Source: UBA1049 sp964525815 (lineage in GTDB: Bacteria; Bacillota; Clostridia; Oscillospirales; CAG-382). Taken from it: 18,251 nt of DNA. This document shows positions 7,904-15,246 of the stretch, one piece after another. The stretch's first letter is position 1. Every line of letters starts with the position of its first letter. The notes under the pieces were generated by a model. It made no database searches, was not told the origin of the DNA, and saw only the letters and a program-made list of their open reading frames with translations. The position numbers were made by a program, and so were the translations under genes. The DNA is taken from positions 1 through 18,251 of the forward strand of contig CAZGJQ010000037.1 in the NCBI GenBank assembly GCA_964525815.1, written 5' to 3'.

Positions 7904-8551
7904 TCAGTCCCTTGTCAAGCCGGACAGATGAGACACATCACCTAAGCGCATACAACGGGGAAAGGTGATTCCGTTTTCGTTATTAGCAAACGCAAATTCG
8001 GTTACCGAGGTTGTGTGCAGACTGAAATGCAGCCATCCCATTGCGGGGGGCAGGGACAGCAGATGAGATATCCATGCTCCGCCGAAGCCGCCGTGACAAA
8101 ATACAGCGATTTTTTCCTGATTAGGGTTTATTGTTTTATACAATAAGCCCTCTCTTTTATATCCGTGACGCAGTAAAAACTCGTCCGAGCTGTCAATCAT
8201 GCCTACAATATGCTCTTTCCGATCCTCCTTGGCAAAATCCTCATATCTGTAAATACCGTCCGCAAGGCTCTGCTCCCAGCTTCTGCGCATAACCTCCTCG
8301 TCCTCATAATCGGGAGAAACCATATATTCCATTTTTTCGGTAGCCCATTCCTCTATCGTATAATCCATTCCCAAAAGCTCGCAGGTGGGCTTTGCGGTAG
8401 CTATTGCTCTGCCCCGCGGCGATGAGTATATTTTGTCGGGCATAATCTCCTTCATCCGCATTGCAAGCATATCCGCCTGTTTCTTTCCGTATTCGGTAAT
8501 GGTGTCGTTTTCATAATCCGGATCGGCATGTCTGATAATGTAAAGCCTCAT
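7904..8551 (-). CDS. Histidine phosphatase family protein (phosphoglycerate mutase-like)
   Basis: 215 residues from the ATG at 8551, where the protein begins with the family motif (LYIIRHADPDYEND). A longer frame reaches 8698 but its first 49 residues are unlike the family and would read through the terminator at 8664-8690. The catalytic His is in RHAD (RHA instead of the usual RHG), a conserved Arg is in SSPRGRAIATA, and the second catalytic His in FCHGGFGG. The substrate is not predictable: the family includes phosphoglycerate mutases, alpha-ribazole phosphatases and sugar-phosphatases. The length (215) is normal. It converges with the GGDEF/HD-GYP gene, leaving a 9-base gap. A modest ribosome site (AAAGGA) lies about 13 bases before the start. 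Confidence 0.85.
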   Translation of the reverse strand: MRLYIIRHADPDYENDTITEYGKKQADMLAMRMKEIMPDKIYSSPRGRAIATAKPTCELLGMDYTIEEWATEKMEYMVSPDYEDEEVMRRSWEQSLADGIYRYEDFAKEDRKEHIVGMIDSSDEFLLRHGYKREGLLYKTINPNQEKIAVFCHGGFGGAWISHLLSLPPAMGWLHFSLHTTSVTEFAFANNENGITFPRCMRLGDVSHLSGLTRD

Positions 8552-8663
8552 TTTTTTTGACCATTCCTTTCTCTGTGGTTTTGCGCCGTTCCCACGGAAG
8601 GCACAAGAGCTTTGTTTAGAGGTCTTATCCTCAAAAACCTCTCTTCTTTTTTGCGTTATACAT

Positions 8664-8694
8664 AAAACGCCATCATTGAGATGGCGTTTTGCCA
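8664..8694 (-). terminator. Rho-independent terminator after the bactofilin-like gene
   Basis: Arms AAAACGCCATC (8664-8674) and GATGGCGTTTT (8680-8690) are perfectly complementary over 11 bases around a five-base loop. On the minus strand it comes 19 bases after the stop of the 8709-9845 gene, and the stem ends in TTTT. Being symmetrical, it could stop transcription from either side. Confidence 0.8.
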
Positions 8695-8708
8695 ACAATA
8701 TCTGTTTT

Positions 8709-9845
8709 CTATAGCTGATAGGAATCGGTTTCGGCGGGTGGCTGCTCTTTTTTTCTCTCGGTCAGCCTTAGGATTAAATATCCGAAGGTGAAGACCAGCG
8801 AGAACAGCGTAATCATAAGGTTAAGCCCGGAAAACACCGACAAAACAGTAACAAGCGAGATTCCTATAAGCGAAGAAAGATATTTGTTTAAATTGGGTAG
8901 AGCAAGTCTTGCGAAGGACGCTGAGGTAAATGCCTTTGCCGCAAGCGCAATCATTAAATACGCAAACCCGGTAATCATTCCGACCACGGTGGTATATGCA
9001 ATCATAAACAGCATTATTATGACTATCGGAACCAAAAACGCTCCCAATAATCCGTACCCTATGGTTTTGCCCGAGCTGTACTTAAACCTTTCTCCCGACT
9101 CGTCAAGCGCCTTTCCGAGTAATAAGCTCATCAGCAGCCCCAGTAAAATAGCGGCAGGGAGCTTGTACCTAAGATCGGAGAAGTTCCTTTGCAGTATACC
9201 CGGCGTCTTTGTATAGCTGATTTTACCCGCAAGCGTCTGGTTGTCTGTATATTTTATCCTGTTATTGTCTTTATCTAAATAATAAGGGGTGTACATCCCC
9301 TCCACGGCTGCCTTTTCTATATTACAGCTCTCCGCAAAATACACGGTATCCGCATATATCTCCGCTCCGTTAGTGACGTTTCCGTAGATGTATACAGTAC
9401 CGCCCTGTATATTAAGGTACTCGCAGTTCCCGTAGAAAAACACTTCCTGCCCTATACAGTAAACCGCCGCAAATTCGGTGTCTTCCCCGATATTAATTGT
9501 ATAGGATGCCAAGGTGGCGTTCCTTGCAACGGTTCTGTCAATATCAAGGCTCAACGAGGCTATTCTTATATTTCCACCGACTTCTGCTTCCTCAACCCCA
9601 ATATTCCCGCCAAGGGCAAGCAGGTCGCCTCCGATACTTCCCCTAATCACGTCCCGCTTGTTTGCGTTGCCTGAGGTGTACAGAAACACATAATCGCCCT
9701 CTACCTCTACTCTGTCGTTGTTGCCCAGAGTCTCGGTGGCATTTCCGGCTCCGTCATATTTTAGTGCAGACGTACCCGTTAACAGTGTCAAGAATAGGAC
9801 AATAACCGTAATCGGCAGGGCAAACAGCTTGATTTTTCTGCTCAT
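8709..9845 (-). CDS. Bactofilin-like (polymer-forming) domain fused to C-terminal transmembrane helices
   Basis: 378 residues from the ATG at 9845. The upstream in-frame extension to 9995 runs across the promoter, so it is not used. Residues 1-28 form a signal peptide or anchor (KLFALPITVIVLFLTLLTG). From about 45 to 200 there is a chain of short beta repeats with Gly-Asn turns (GGDLLALGGNIGVEEAEVGG, VYIYGNVTNGAEIYADTVYF), the pattern of bactofilin-type right-handed beta helices. After residue 225 there are about four membrane helices. The combination means the repeat domain is outside the membrane if the first segment is cleaved or used as an anchor, unlike classic cytoplasmic bactofilins. 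A role in envelope organisation is inferred. It has its own sigma-A-type promoter and terminator, so it is a single-gene unit. Confidence 0.7.
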   Translation of the reverse strand: MSRKIKLFALPITVIVLFLTLLTGTSALKYDGAGNATETLGNNDRVEVEGDYVFLYTSGNANKRDVIRGSIGGDLLALGGNIGVEEAEVGGNIRIASLSLDIDRTVARNATLASYTINIGEDTEFAAVYCIGQEVFFYGNCEYLNIQGGTVYIYGNVTNGAEIYADTVYFAESCNIEKAAVEGMYTPYYLDKDNNRIKYTDNQTLAGKISYTKTPGILQRNFSDLRYKLPAAILLGLLMSLLLGKALDESGERFKYSSGKTIGYGLLGAFLVPIVIIMLFMIAYTTVVGMITGFAYLMIALAAKAFTSASFARLALPNLNKYLSSLIGISLVTVLSVFSGLNLMITLFSLVFTFGYLILRLTERKKEQPPAETDSYQL

Positions 9846-9878
9846 ATCGGCTAATCGCTCCCTTTTTTTATTATGTTT

Positions 9879-9906
9879 ATTATACACCCTCAGATAAAAA
9901 ATGCAA
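9879..9906 (-). promoter_or_regulatory. Sigma-A-type promoter of the bactofilin-like gene
   Basis: Read on the minus strand: TTGCAT (9906-9901), a 16-base spacer and TATAAT (9884-9879). The transcript would start near 9872, about 27 bases before the ATG at 9845. GGGAG lies twelve bases before that ATG, rather far for an ideal ribosome site. Confidence 0.65.
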
Positions 9907-9957
9907 GAATGTTTTTTTTGTGCATTGCATAAAATCAAACAACCACGCAAAAGAGGC

Positions 9958-9975
9958 GGTGGAGTAAAAATCATA
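9958..9975 (+). promoter_or_regulatory. Ribosome binding site pointing to a non-standard ATA start for the flippase gene
   Basis: GGTGGAG (9958-9964) is the only good Shine-Dalgarno sequence before the flippase gene. Eight bases after it is an in-frame ATA (9973), giving a protein beginning (M)KKAKANMLIKN. The first in-frame ATG (9994) is 29 bases from this site, which is too far for normal initiation. Confidence 0.45.
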
Positions 9976-9993
9976 AAAAAAGCAAAAGCAAAC

Positions 9994-11511
9994 ATGCTTA
10001 TAAAAAACGCTGTGCTGCTTACCGGTTTTGCTCTTTTGGTAAGACTCCTCGGGGTGTATCTCCGCCTGTTTCTATCTGCACGAATCGGAAGCGAGGGTAT
10101 GGGGCTATATCAGCTCATTATGAGCGTTTATACCCTTTTCGCCACCTTTGCGACCGCCGGATTCACGATTGCGGTATCAAGGCTGGTTGCGGAGAAATGC
10201 GAGCGCTCCCCCTCGGATTCCGTCCGTATTTTTAAAATGTCGCTGGTTGTTTCGGGTATAATCAGCCTGCTGGCAACCGGCATAATGTTTTCTCTTTCCG
10301 AATATATTGCGGTAACCTTCTTGGGGGACGCAAGGACAGCCCGTCCGCTCCAGATTCTTGCTCTAAGCATGCCTTTTATGTCCGCAGCAGCTTGTATGAA
10401 GGGTTATTTCATAGCAAAACGTCAGGTTATAAAGACAGCAACCGCTTCCCTGTCCGAGCAAATTGTAAAAATAGCCGTTATTGCGATATTCCTTAACATA
10501 TATATGGCTCAGACCAACGATATTGGCATGCTCTGCGTTGGGATTGTGGCAGGAATCACTCTGGGAGAAGCCTTTTCCTTTGCATATCTCGGTTTTTTGT
10601 ATATGTTCTTCTCAGGAAGGATAAAAAGGCGGGAATATGCTCCCCTTTGTGAAAGAAGCAGCCTTATAAAAAGCATTCTCGGGGTTACTCTGCCCATAAG
10701 CGCCTCGGTTTATGTTACCAGCATTCTGCATACCACCGAGAACCTGCTGCTTCCTCAGATGCTGCAGCGCTTCAGCGGAGACCGCTCACAGGCTCTGTCC
10801 CAGTTCGGGATGATAAGAGGCATGGTAATCCCTATTCTTTTTTTTCCGTTTGCATTTCTCAACAGCCTTATTTCTGTTTTGATTCCGGAAATATCCCGTC
10901 TCAATGTAAAGGCGGACAAAACCGAGCGAAACAATAAAATATCTAAAATAATATCCCTAACCTTTGTATTCAGTATGGCAATAGGAGGACTGTTCTACTT
11001 TTTTGCGGGTGAAATCGGAGAGACCTTTTATAAAGGGGAAAGCACCTATCAGGCAATAAAAATCCTTGCGTTGGTTACTCCGTTCATGTACATAGAAACC
11101 ATTACCGACGGTCTGCTCAAGGGTATAGGAGAGCAATTCTTTACATTGAAGGTAAGCATTTATAACTCGGTGCTCCGGCTTGTTATAATTTTCCTTTTGA
11201 TTCCGATGAGCGGCTCGGTGGGCTACCTATGGCTGCTGGTCGGCTCAAACACCTTCTCTTTTACGCTCTGCGTTTACAGAATGAAAAAGGTTACGAACTT
11301 TCATTTCAACTTCTTCAAAAACGCTTTCTTCCCTTTTATATTTTCGATTGCAGCGGGGCTGACCGGAAGACTTATGCTGGACACTCTTAATATAACCGAG
11401 AATTGGCTTGCCGCCTCAATCGGAACGCTGATATTCCTGGGTGTGTTCACCGTCCTGTATTTCTTCTCATCCTACAGGAGCAACAAAAAGCTTTTGAGGG
11501 GATATGTATGA
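9994..11511 (+). CDS. spoVB: Stage V sporulation protein B-like flippase, MOP/MATE superfamily
   Basis: 505 residues from the first in-frame ATG; translation may begin seven codons earlier at an ATA (9973). About fourteen hydrophobic helices are spread over the whole length. The start (LLTGFALLVRLLGVYLRLFL followed by ARIGSEGMGLYQLI) is the characteristic N-terminal signature of the SpoVB/polysaccharide transport family. These proteins flip lipid-linked precursors; SpoVB is needed for spore cortex in Bacillus. The gene ends in an ATGA overlap with spoIIIAA, so it is probably translated with the sporulation operon. Paralogues are common in Clostridia and I cannot separate the true SpoVB from a related exopolysaccharide flippase by eye. 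I see no convincing promoter directly before it on this strand. Confidence 0.8.
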   Translation: MLIKNAVLLTGFALLVRLLGVYLRLFLSARIGSEGMGLYQLIMSVYTLFATFATAGFTIAVSRLVAEKCERSPSDSVRIFKMSLVVSGIISLLATGIMFSLSEYIAVTFLGDARTARPLQILALSMPFMSAAACMKGYFIAKRQVIKTATASLSEQIVKIAVIAIFLNIYMAQTNDIGMLCVGIVAGITLGEAFSFAYLGFLYMFFSGRIKRREYAPLCERSSLIKSILGVTLPISASVYVTSILHTTENLLLPQMLQRFSGDRSQALSQFGMIRGMVIPILFFPFAFLNSLISVLIPEISRLNVKADKTERNNKISKIISLTFVFSMAIGGLFYFFAGEIGETFYKGESTYQAIKILALVTPFMYIETITDGLLKGIGEQFFTLKVSIYNSVLRLVIIFLLIPMSGSVGYLWLLVGSNTFSFTLCVYRMKKVTNFHFNFFKNAFFPFIFSIAAGLTGRLMLDTLNITENWLAASIGTLIFLGVFTVLYFFSSYRSNKKLLRGYV

Positions 11512-12416
11512 AAAATGGGATTGATGTTTTTTTTAAGTATATACCGGCTCGGTTGACCAAGCTGATTATCTCTCTGCCCATACCTCTGCTGGAAAGAATA
11601 ACGGAAATACGGCTGAGAGCAGACGCACCCTTTTCGCTGACGCTGGGCGGAAGGAACATGACTTTGGATAAGGACGGGAATCCCTGCACCCTCAGAAATG
11701 CGGTGTGTGCAACAAAAAAAGAGATGGAGGACTGCATATCTCTATTATCGCAGGGCTCGCTCTACACCTATGACGAAACGATAAAAACCGGATATATCCC
11801 AATAAAGGGAGGGGGAAGAGCGGGCATTTGCGGTGAAGCTATCACCGAAAACGGCACGGTAAGAGGTTTTAAGGAAATATATTCCATAAACCTTCGTCTG
11901 CACCGGCATATACCGCTGTTCGCATCCGAGCTGATCAGATTTTTTGCAAAGGAGGGTGTTTGCGGCACCCTAATATATTCACCGCCCGCAATGGGCAAGA
12001 CCACCTTTCTGCGCAGCGTCGCTTTTTTATTGGCGGAAGGCAAAAACATCCGTCCATTCAGGGTAGGAATTGTGGACGAGCGCTGCGAAATATTTATTAA
12101 AGGAGTTTCGGACGGGCTTGTGGATGTAATAACAAGCTGTCCCAAGGCATACGGAATAGAGCTGCTATGCCGCACTATGTCCCCCGAGGTAATTATCTGC
12201 GACGAAATAGGACCGGGGGAGCAGGATGCCGTAATCAATGCCCAAAACACCGGGGTTCATCTTATCGCATCCGCTCACGGAGACAGCCTTTGCGGTTTAC
12301 GTCGCCGACCGTATATTAATAAAATGCTGGACTACTGCCTTTTTGATACCGCAGTAAGCCTGAACGCGGACGAAAAGGGATACCGCTGCGAGATAGAAAG
12401 GATAAGCGCACCATGA
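11508..12416 (+). CDS. spoIIIAA: Stage III sporulation protein AA, AAA-type ATPase
   Basis: 302 residues, close to the usual length of about 307. The start at 11508 is preceded by GAGGGGA and overlaps the flippase stop (ATGA); in-frame codons upstream belong to the flippase region. ITEIRLRADAP (31-41) is the family's N-terminal signature. Walker A is SPPAMGKTTFLR (158-169) and Walker B VIICDEIG (228-235). The first Gly of the Walker A loop is replaced by Ser and the Gly before Lys is kept. SpoIIIAA is the cytosolic secretion-type ATPase of the mother-cell channel complex, essential for late forespore gene expression. It is the first gene of a full spoIIIA operon and overlaps spoIIIAB by four bases. 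Confidence 0.93.
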   Translation: MKNGIDVFFKYIPARLTKLIISLPIPLLERITEIRLRADAPFSLTLGGRNMTLDKDGNPCTLRNAVCATKKEMEDCISLLSQGSLYTYDETIKTGYIPIKGGGRAGICGEAITENGTVRGFKEIYSINLRLHRHIPLFASELIRFFAKEGVCGTLIYSPPAMGKTTFLRSVAFLLAEGKNIRPFRVGIVDERCEIFIKGVSDGLVDVITSCPKAYGIELLCRTMSPEVIICDEIGPGEQDAVINAQNTGVHLIASAHGDSLCGLRRRPYINKMLDYCLFDTAVSLNADEKGYRCEIERISAP

Positions 12417-12901
12417 GGATTGCGGGAGCGGTAACCGTTGTGGTTTGCTGCTATTATGCCGGTCTTGTCATTTCGAAGGGGGAGCAAAAGGCGTTTATGC
12501 AGCTCTCCGGTATCATTCGCCTTATGGAGTTTATGCTACAGCGAATAACCTATTCACGAGAGAGCTTAGGGAGTGTTTTTTCTGATTTCTGCGACGAATC
12601 CCTTTCCAAGTGCGGCTTTTTGGGAACGCTTAACAACCAGATGGGGGAGACCTATGACTGTCTGTGGAAAAAAGCGGTGGATACTCTGGATACCTCCGGC
12701 TCGGTAAAAAAGGAGCTGCTGCTCTTCGGCTCCCAGCTCGGCAAGCTGGATTTCGCTACCCAGAAAGAGCGGGTTCAATTATGCCGGAATATTCTGATAA
12801 ACGAAAAAAAGGTTCTTGAGCCGGGGCTGGAAAAAAGGCAGAAGAGTATTCGGACGTTAGGCGGACTTATCGGAGCGATGATTGCCATTATATTGTTTTA
12901 G
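12413..12901 (+). CDS. spoIIIAB: Stage III sporulation protein AB
   Basis: 162 residues, near the typical 170. An N-terminal membrane helix (AGAVTVVVCCYYAGLVIS) and a C-terminal helix (TLGGLIGAMIAIILF) flank a soluble alpha-helical middle. The pattern FGSQLGKLDFATQKERVQL (about 108-126) is characteristic; the family resembles the F domain of type II secretion systems (GspF-like). It starts within the spoIIIAA stop (ATGA overlap), indicating translational coupling. It anchors the ATPase to the membrane complex in current models. Confidence 0.93.
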   Translation: MRIAGAVTVVVCCYYAGLVISKGEQKAFMQLSGIIRLMEFMLQRITYSRESLGSVFSDFCDESLSKCGFLGTLNNQMGETYDCLWKKAVDTLDTSGSVKKELLLFGSQLGKLDFATQKERVQLCRNILINEKKVLEPGLEKRQKSIRTLGGLIGAMIAIILF

Positions 12902-12951
12902 CTCTTTCGGTATGAAAATAGGACGCTTTTGAAAGGATTGGTTAAGGTTAT

Positions 12952-13146
12952 ATGGATATTGCGCTTGTTCTTAAGATTGCGGGGGTAGGACTGCTTGTGG
13001 GCATTGCCTATCAGATTCTGCAGAGAAACGGCCGGGAAGAACAGGCAACCTTTGTAAGCATTGCCGGGGTTATTATTGTTATGCTGCTGCTGGTTCAGGA
13101 AATAAGCTCCCTGTTCTCAACCGTCAGAAGCGTATTCGGGCTATGA
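12952..13146 (+). CDS. spoIIIAC: Stage III sporulation protein AC
   Basis: 64 residues, two membrane helices (VLKIAGVGLLVGIAYQIL and TFVSIAGVIIVMLLLVQEIS). Small size and position between AB and AD are diagnostic. The start ATG at 12952 follows AAGG closely. There is a 50-base gap after spoIIIAB, one of the larger gaps of the operon, and a four-base overlap with spoIIIAD. It forms part of the membrane core of the channel. Confidence 0.9.
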   Translation: MDIALVLKIAGVGLLVGIAYQILQRNGREEQATFVSIAGVIIVMLLLVQEISSLFSTVRSVFGL

Positions 13147-13526
13147 ACGTTTTAACTGTATGCGCCTTTTCTCTCGTTTCGCTTTGCGTCGTGGTTCTTG
13201 TCAGACAGCTCAGGCAGGAGCTGGTACCCTTAACGGTCGCCGCCATAGGAATTATTTTTCTCGGATATTTGCTGTCCACCCTCGGTCCCTTGCTGTCTTT
13301 TATCAGCGATACCGCAAAAAAAAGCGGGCTGGGCGGTTATTTTGAGATATTGATAAAAGCGCTTGCGATTGCGCTGTCCTGTCAGGTATGTGCGGAGATC
13401 TGCCGCGACTGCGGAGAGACCTCCCTTGCCTCAAAGGTTGAGCTGGCGGGTAAAATAGGGATTATTATACTGTCGCTGCCGATTCTGCAGCAGCTATTGT
13501 TAATGGCAAGGGAAATGCTTGAATGA
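13143..13526 (+). CDS. spoIIIAD: Stage III sporulation protein AD
   Basis: 127 residues, against about 133 in Bacillus. Three to four hydrophobic helices, including LTVAAIGIIFLGYLLSTLGP and LAGKIGIIILSLPILQQLLL; the middle part (YFEILIKALAIALSCQVCAE followed by ICRDCGETSLASKVELAGK) is the strongly conserved segment of this family. It begins in an ATGA overlap with spoIIIAC and ends in a four-base overlap with spoIIIAE, so AC, AD and AE are likely made in fixed proportions. Confidence 0.93.
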   Translation: MNVLTVCAFSLVSLCVVVLVRQLRQELVPLTVAAIGIIFLGYLLSTLGPLLSFISDTAKKSGLGGYFEILIKALAIALSCQVCAEICRDCGETSLASKVELAGKIGIIILSLPILQQLLLMAREMLE

Positions 13527-14626
13527 AAAAGTGTCTAAAATTCTTATTTTTTTTAATTCTTCTGCTCTCCATATCCGGTATAGGCTGCGCCGCCTTCGAC
13601 ACCTCTACGGAGGAGGCTCTTGCCGAGCGTGCGGGGTTGGGAGAGCTGTCCGTCGACGCAGTTACAAAAGAGGAGCTCTCCGGAGACAGCAAAATAAACC
13701 TGTTTGGCAAAATACTCACCTTCATATCCGATGCGTTGAAGGTGGGCGCCGCTTCCTCTCTTAAGGGATTTGCTCTTATACTTACGGTGGTTATTCTGTC
13801 CGCCGTACTCGCCTCCTTTAAGTGGACAACCACCAACACCTCCCTGCATACCGCATACGAATACATCTCGATCCTTGCTCTGTCCGGGGTTACCTTTACC
13901 ATATTTACAAGCGTTTTTTCCTTTGTTCGGGAGGCGTTGACCTCCCTCAACACCTTTATGCTTGCCCTGCTGCCCGTAACCGGCTCTCTTTACATATTCG
14001 GAGGAAACGCCGCCACGGCTTCGGTATCAAACGCCGCCTTGATTTTGTTCTTCGGAATAATAAACAGCATTTGCACAAGCTTCCTTATGCCCTTTTTGCA
14101 AATATCCTTTGCTCTGTGCTTAGCCTCCGCAATTCCGGGAACGGTAAACCTTACCTCGGTCTCCACCCTTGTACGCAACACAACCACCACAGTGCTTGCA
14201 TTTTTGTTCTCTCTGTTCGGGTTTGCAATGTATCTGCAAACCATAATAGCCGCAAGCGCGGACAACTATGCTTACCGCAGCGTACGGTTTGCCTCCGGAG
14301 TGTTTGTTCCGGTCATAGGAAGCATGATTGGGGACGCATCGAGGACGGTCTTTGGCAGCATCGGAGTAATAAAATCCGTAGTGGGCGCAATCGGTATAAC
14401 CGTTATTTTATCCATAATAATACCGCCTATCATACTCGTTGTTATGTATAAGCTTGCCCTGCTGGGTTGTGCAATAATATCCCGTGCGCTGGGCTGTGAG
14501 CGGGAGAGCCGTTTTCTTTATGAGCTTAACGGTATTATGAACGTGCTTATGGCTCTTCTTATAGGGTGTGCGGTCGTGCTTATTATCGCACTCGCAATCT
14601 TTATTCGCGCGGGAGTAAGCACCTAA
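13523..14626 (+). CDS. spoIIIAE: Stage III sporulation protein AE, large membrane component
   Basis: 367 residues, slightly shorter than the Bacillus protein (about 399). The N-terminus is a signal peptide (KKCLKFLFFLILLLSISGIG) followed by a short outside region rich in acidic residues, then about seven or eight membrane helices. Recognisable family segments are LALLPVTGSLYIFGGN, TTVLAFLFSLFGFAMYLQT and YRSVRFASGVFVPVIGSMIG, the last being highly conserved. It is the largest integral membrane part of the SpoIIIA channel. It starts in the spoIIIAD stop. Twenty bases separate its stop from spoIIIAF. Confidence 0.94.
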   Translation: MKKCLKFLFFLILLLSISGIGCAAFDTSTEEALAERAGLGELSVDAVTKEELSGDSKINLFGKILTFISDALKVGAASSLKGFALILTVVILSAVLASFKWTTTNTSLHTAYEYISILALSGVTFTIFTSVFSFVREALTSLNTFMLALLPVTGSLYIFGGNAATASVSNAALILFFGIINSICTSFLMPFLQISFALCLASAIPGTVNLTSVSTLVRNTTTTVLAFLFSLFGFAMYLQTIIAASADNYAYRSVRFASGVFVPVIGSMIGDASRTVFGSIGVIKSVVGAIGITVILSIIIPPIILVVMYKLALLGCAIISRALGCERESRFLYELNGIMNVLMALLIGCAVVLIIALAIFIRAGVST

Positions 14627-14646
14627 ATAAAAATAGGATGGTAAAC

Positions 14647-15135
14647 ATGAAGGATTATTTTTTAACCCTGCTGACCGCTTCTGTGCTCGGTGGAATTCTT
14701 GCGGTGCTTGCAAGCGGGAGCAGCTATGAAAAATACATAAAATACATAGCCAGTCTTGTTTGTGTGGTTATAATACTATCTCCCCTAAAAAGCCTGATAT
14801 CCGCTCCCTTTACGCTGCCCGACATTGATGAGATAAGCTACGAGTCCGATATAACCGTCACGGGTGCGGACGATGTTGTCGCTTCGTTGACCGTTTCTGA
14901 GCTGGATGCATATATTAAGGATATTCTTTTTATCGAATTTGGAATAAATGTGCCCTTAACCGACATAAAAATAGAGTGGACGGATAATTGCCTTGTAATA
15001 AAGGAAGTAACCGTATATCTGAACCGGCATGACAGCAATTTCTTACAGGACGCCGAGGACTATCTTTCGGATACCATTGACAAGAGCATTTCGGTCGAGA
15101 TGCTTAAGGACACCTCCGTAGCGGAAACGGGTTAA
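14647..15135 (+). CDS. spoIIIAF: Stage III sporulation protein AF
   Basis: 162 residues from the ATG at 14647, selected because AGGATGG lies five bases before it. An ATG at 14638 is in frame but lies inside that ribosome site. Two N-terminal membrane helices (YFLTLLTASVLGGILAVLAS and YIKYIASLVCVVIILSPLKS) and a soluble C-terminal domain from about 60, ending in SVEMLKDTSVAETG. The C-terminal domain is a ring-building-motif fold in the known family. It is followed by a 111-base gap with a strong hairpin before spoIIIAG. Confidence 0.9.
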   Translation: MKDYFLTLLTASVLGGILAVLASGSSYEKYIKYIASLVCVVIILSPLKSLISAPFTLPDIDEISYESDITVTGADDVVASLTVSELDAYIKDILFIEFGINVPLTDIKIEWTDNCLVIKEVTVYLNRHDSNFLQDAEDYLSDTIDKSISVEMLKDTSVAETG

Positions 15136-15155
15136 GGGGATGACCTTTTCCACGG

Positions 15156-15222
15156 TCTTTTTTATCCGGCGATAAAAAGACTCTGCCGCTCGGCTACCAA
15201 ACCTCTCGCCGGAGAAAAGAGG
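15156..15222 (+). promoter_or_regulatory. Long-stem RNA hairpin between spoIIIAF and spoIIIAG
   Basis: Arms 15156-15172 and 15206-15222 pair at sixteen of seventeen positions (including the seven-base core CCGGCGA/TCGCCGG and two G-U pairs), with one A-G mismatch at 15164/15214. The 33-base loop (15173-15205) contains GCCG CT CGGC, a possible second small stem. The structure ends eleven bases before the AGGAAA ribosome site of spoIIIAG (15234-15239). No U-tract follows, so it is not a standard terminator. Possible jobs are mRNA protection, processing, or control of spoIIIAG translation. Confidence 0.65.
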
Positions 15223-15246
15223 TATATTACGCAGGAAACCGGCTTT

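Noticed and set aside
8552..8663. Small inverted repeats in the leader of the histidine phosphatase gene, considered as a riboswitch
   Set aside because: Stems are only four to six pairs and I could not match any known riboswitch consensus, including cobalamin and cyclic-di-GMP classes.
9865..9890. Possible sigma-E promoter for the flippase (TATACACC at 9881)
   Set aside because: Resembles a sigma-E -10 box but no matching -35 lies about 14 bases upstream; the same bases make the -10 of a much better minus-strand sigma-A promoter.
11768..12250. 160-residue open frame on the minus strand
   Set aside because: Antisense to the ATPase core of spoIIIAA; composition is that of a shadow frame.
13465..13953. 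162-residue open frame on the minus strand
   Set aside because: Antisense shadow of spoIIIAD/spoIIIAE; no ribosome site or promoter seen.
13822..14451. 209-residue open frame on the plus strand
   Set aside because: Lies wholly inside spoIIIAE in another frame; its product is rich in His, Arg and Cys with no family pattern.
15136..15246. Continuous in-frame sequence from the spoIIIAF stop to the spoIIIAG TTG, suggesting a readthrough fusion
   Set aside because: Thirty-seven codons without a stop is common by chance, there is no start codon in it, and the TTG has a proper ribosome site.
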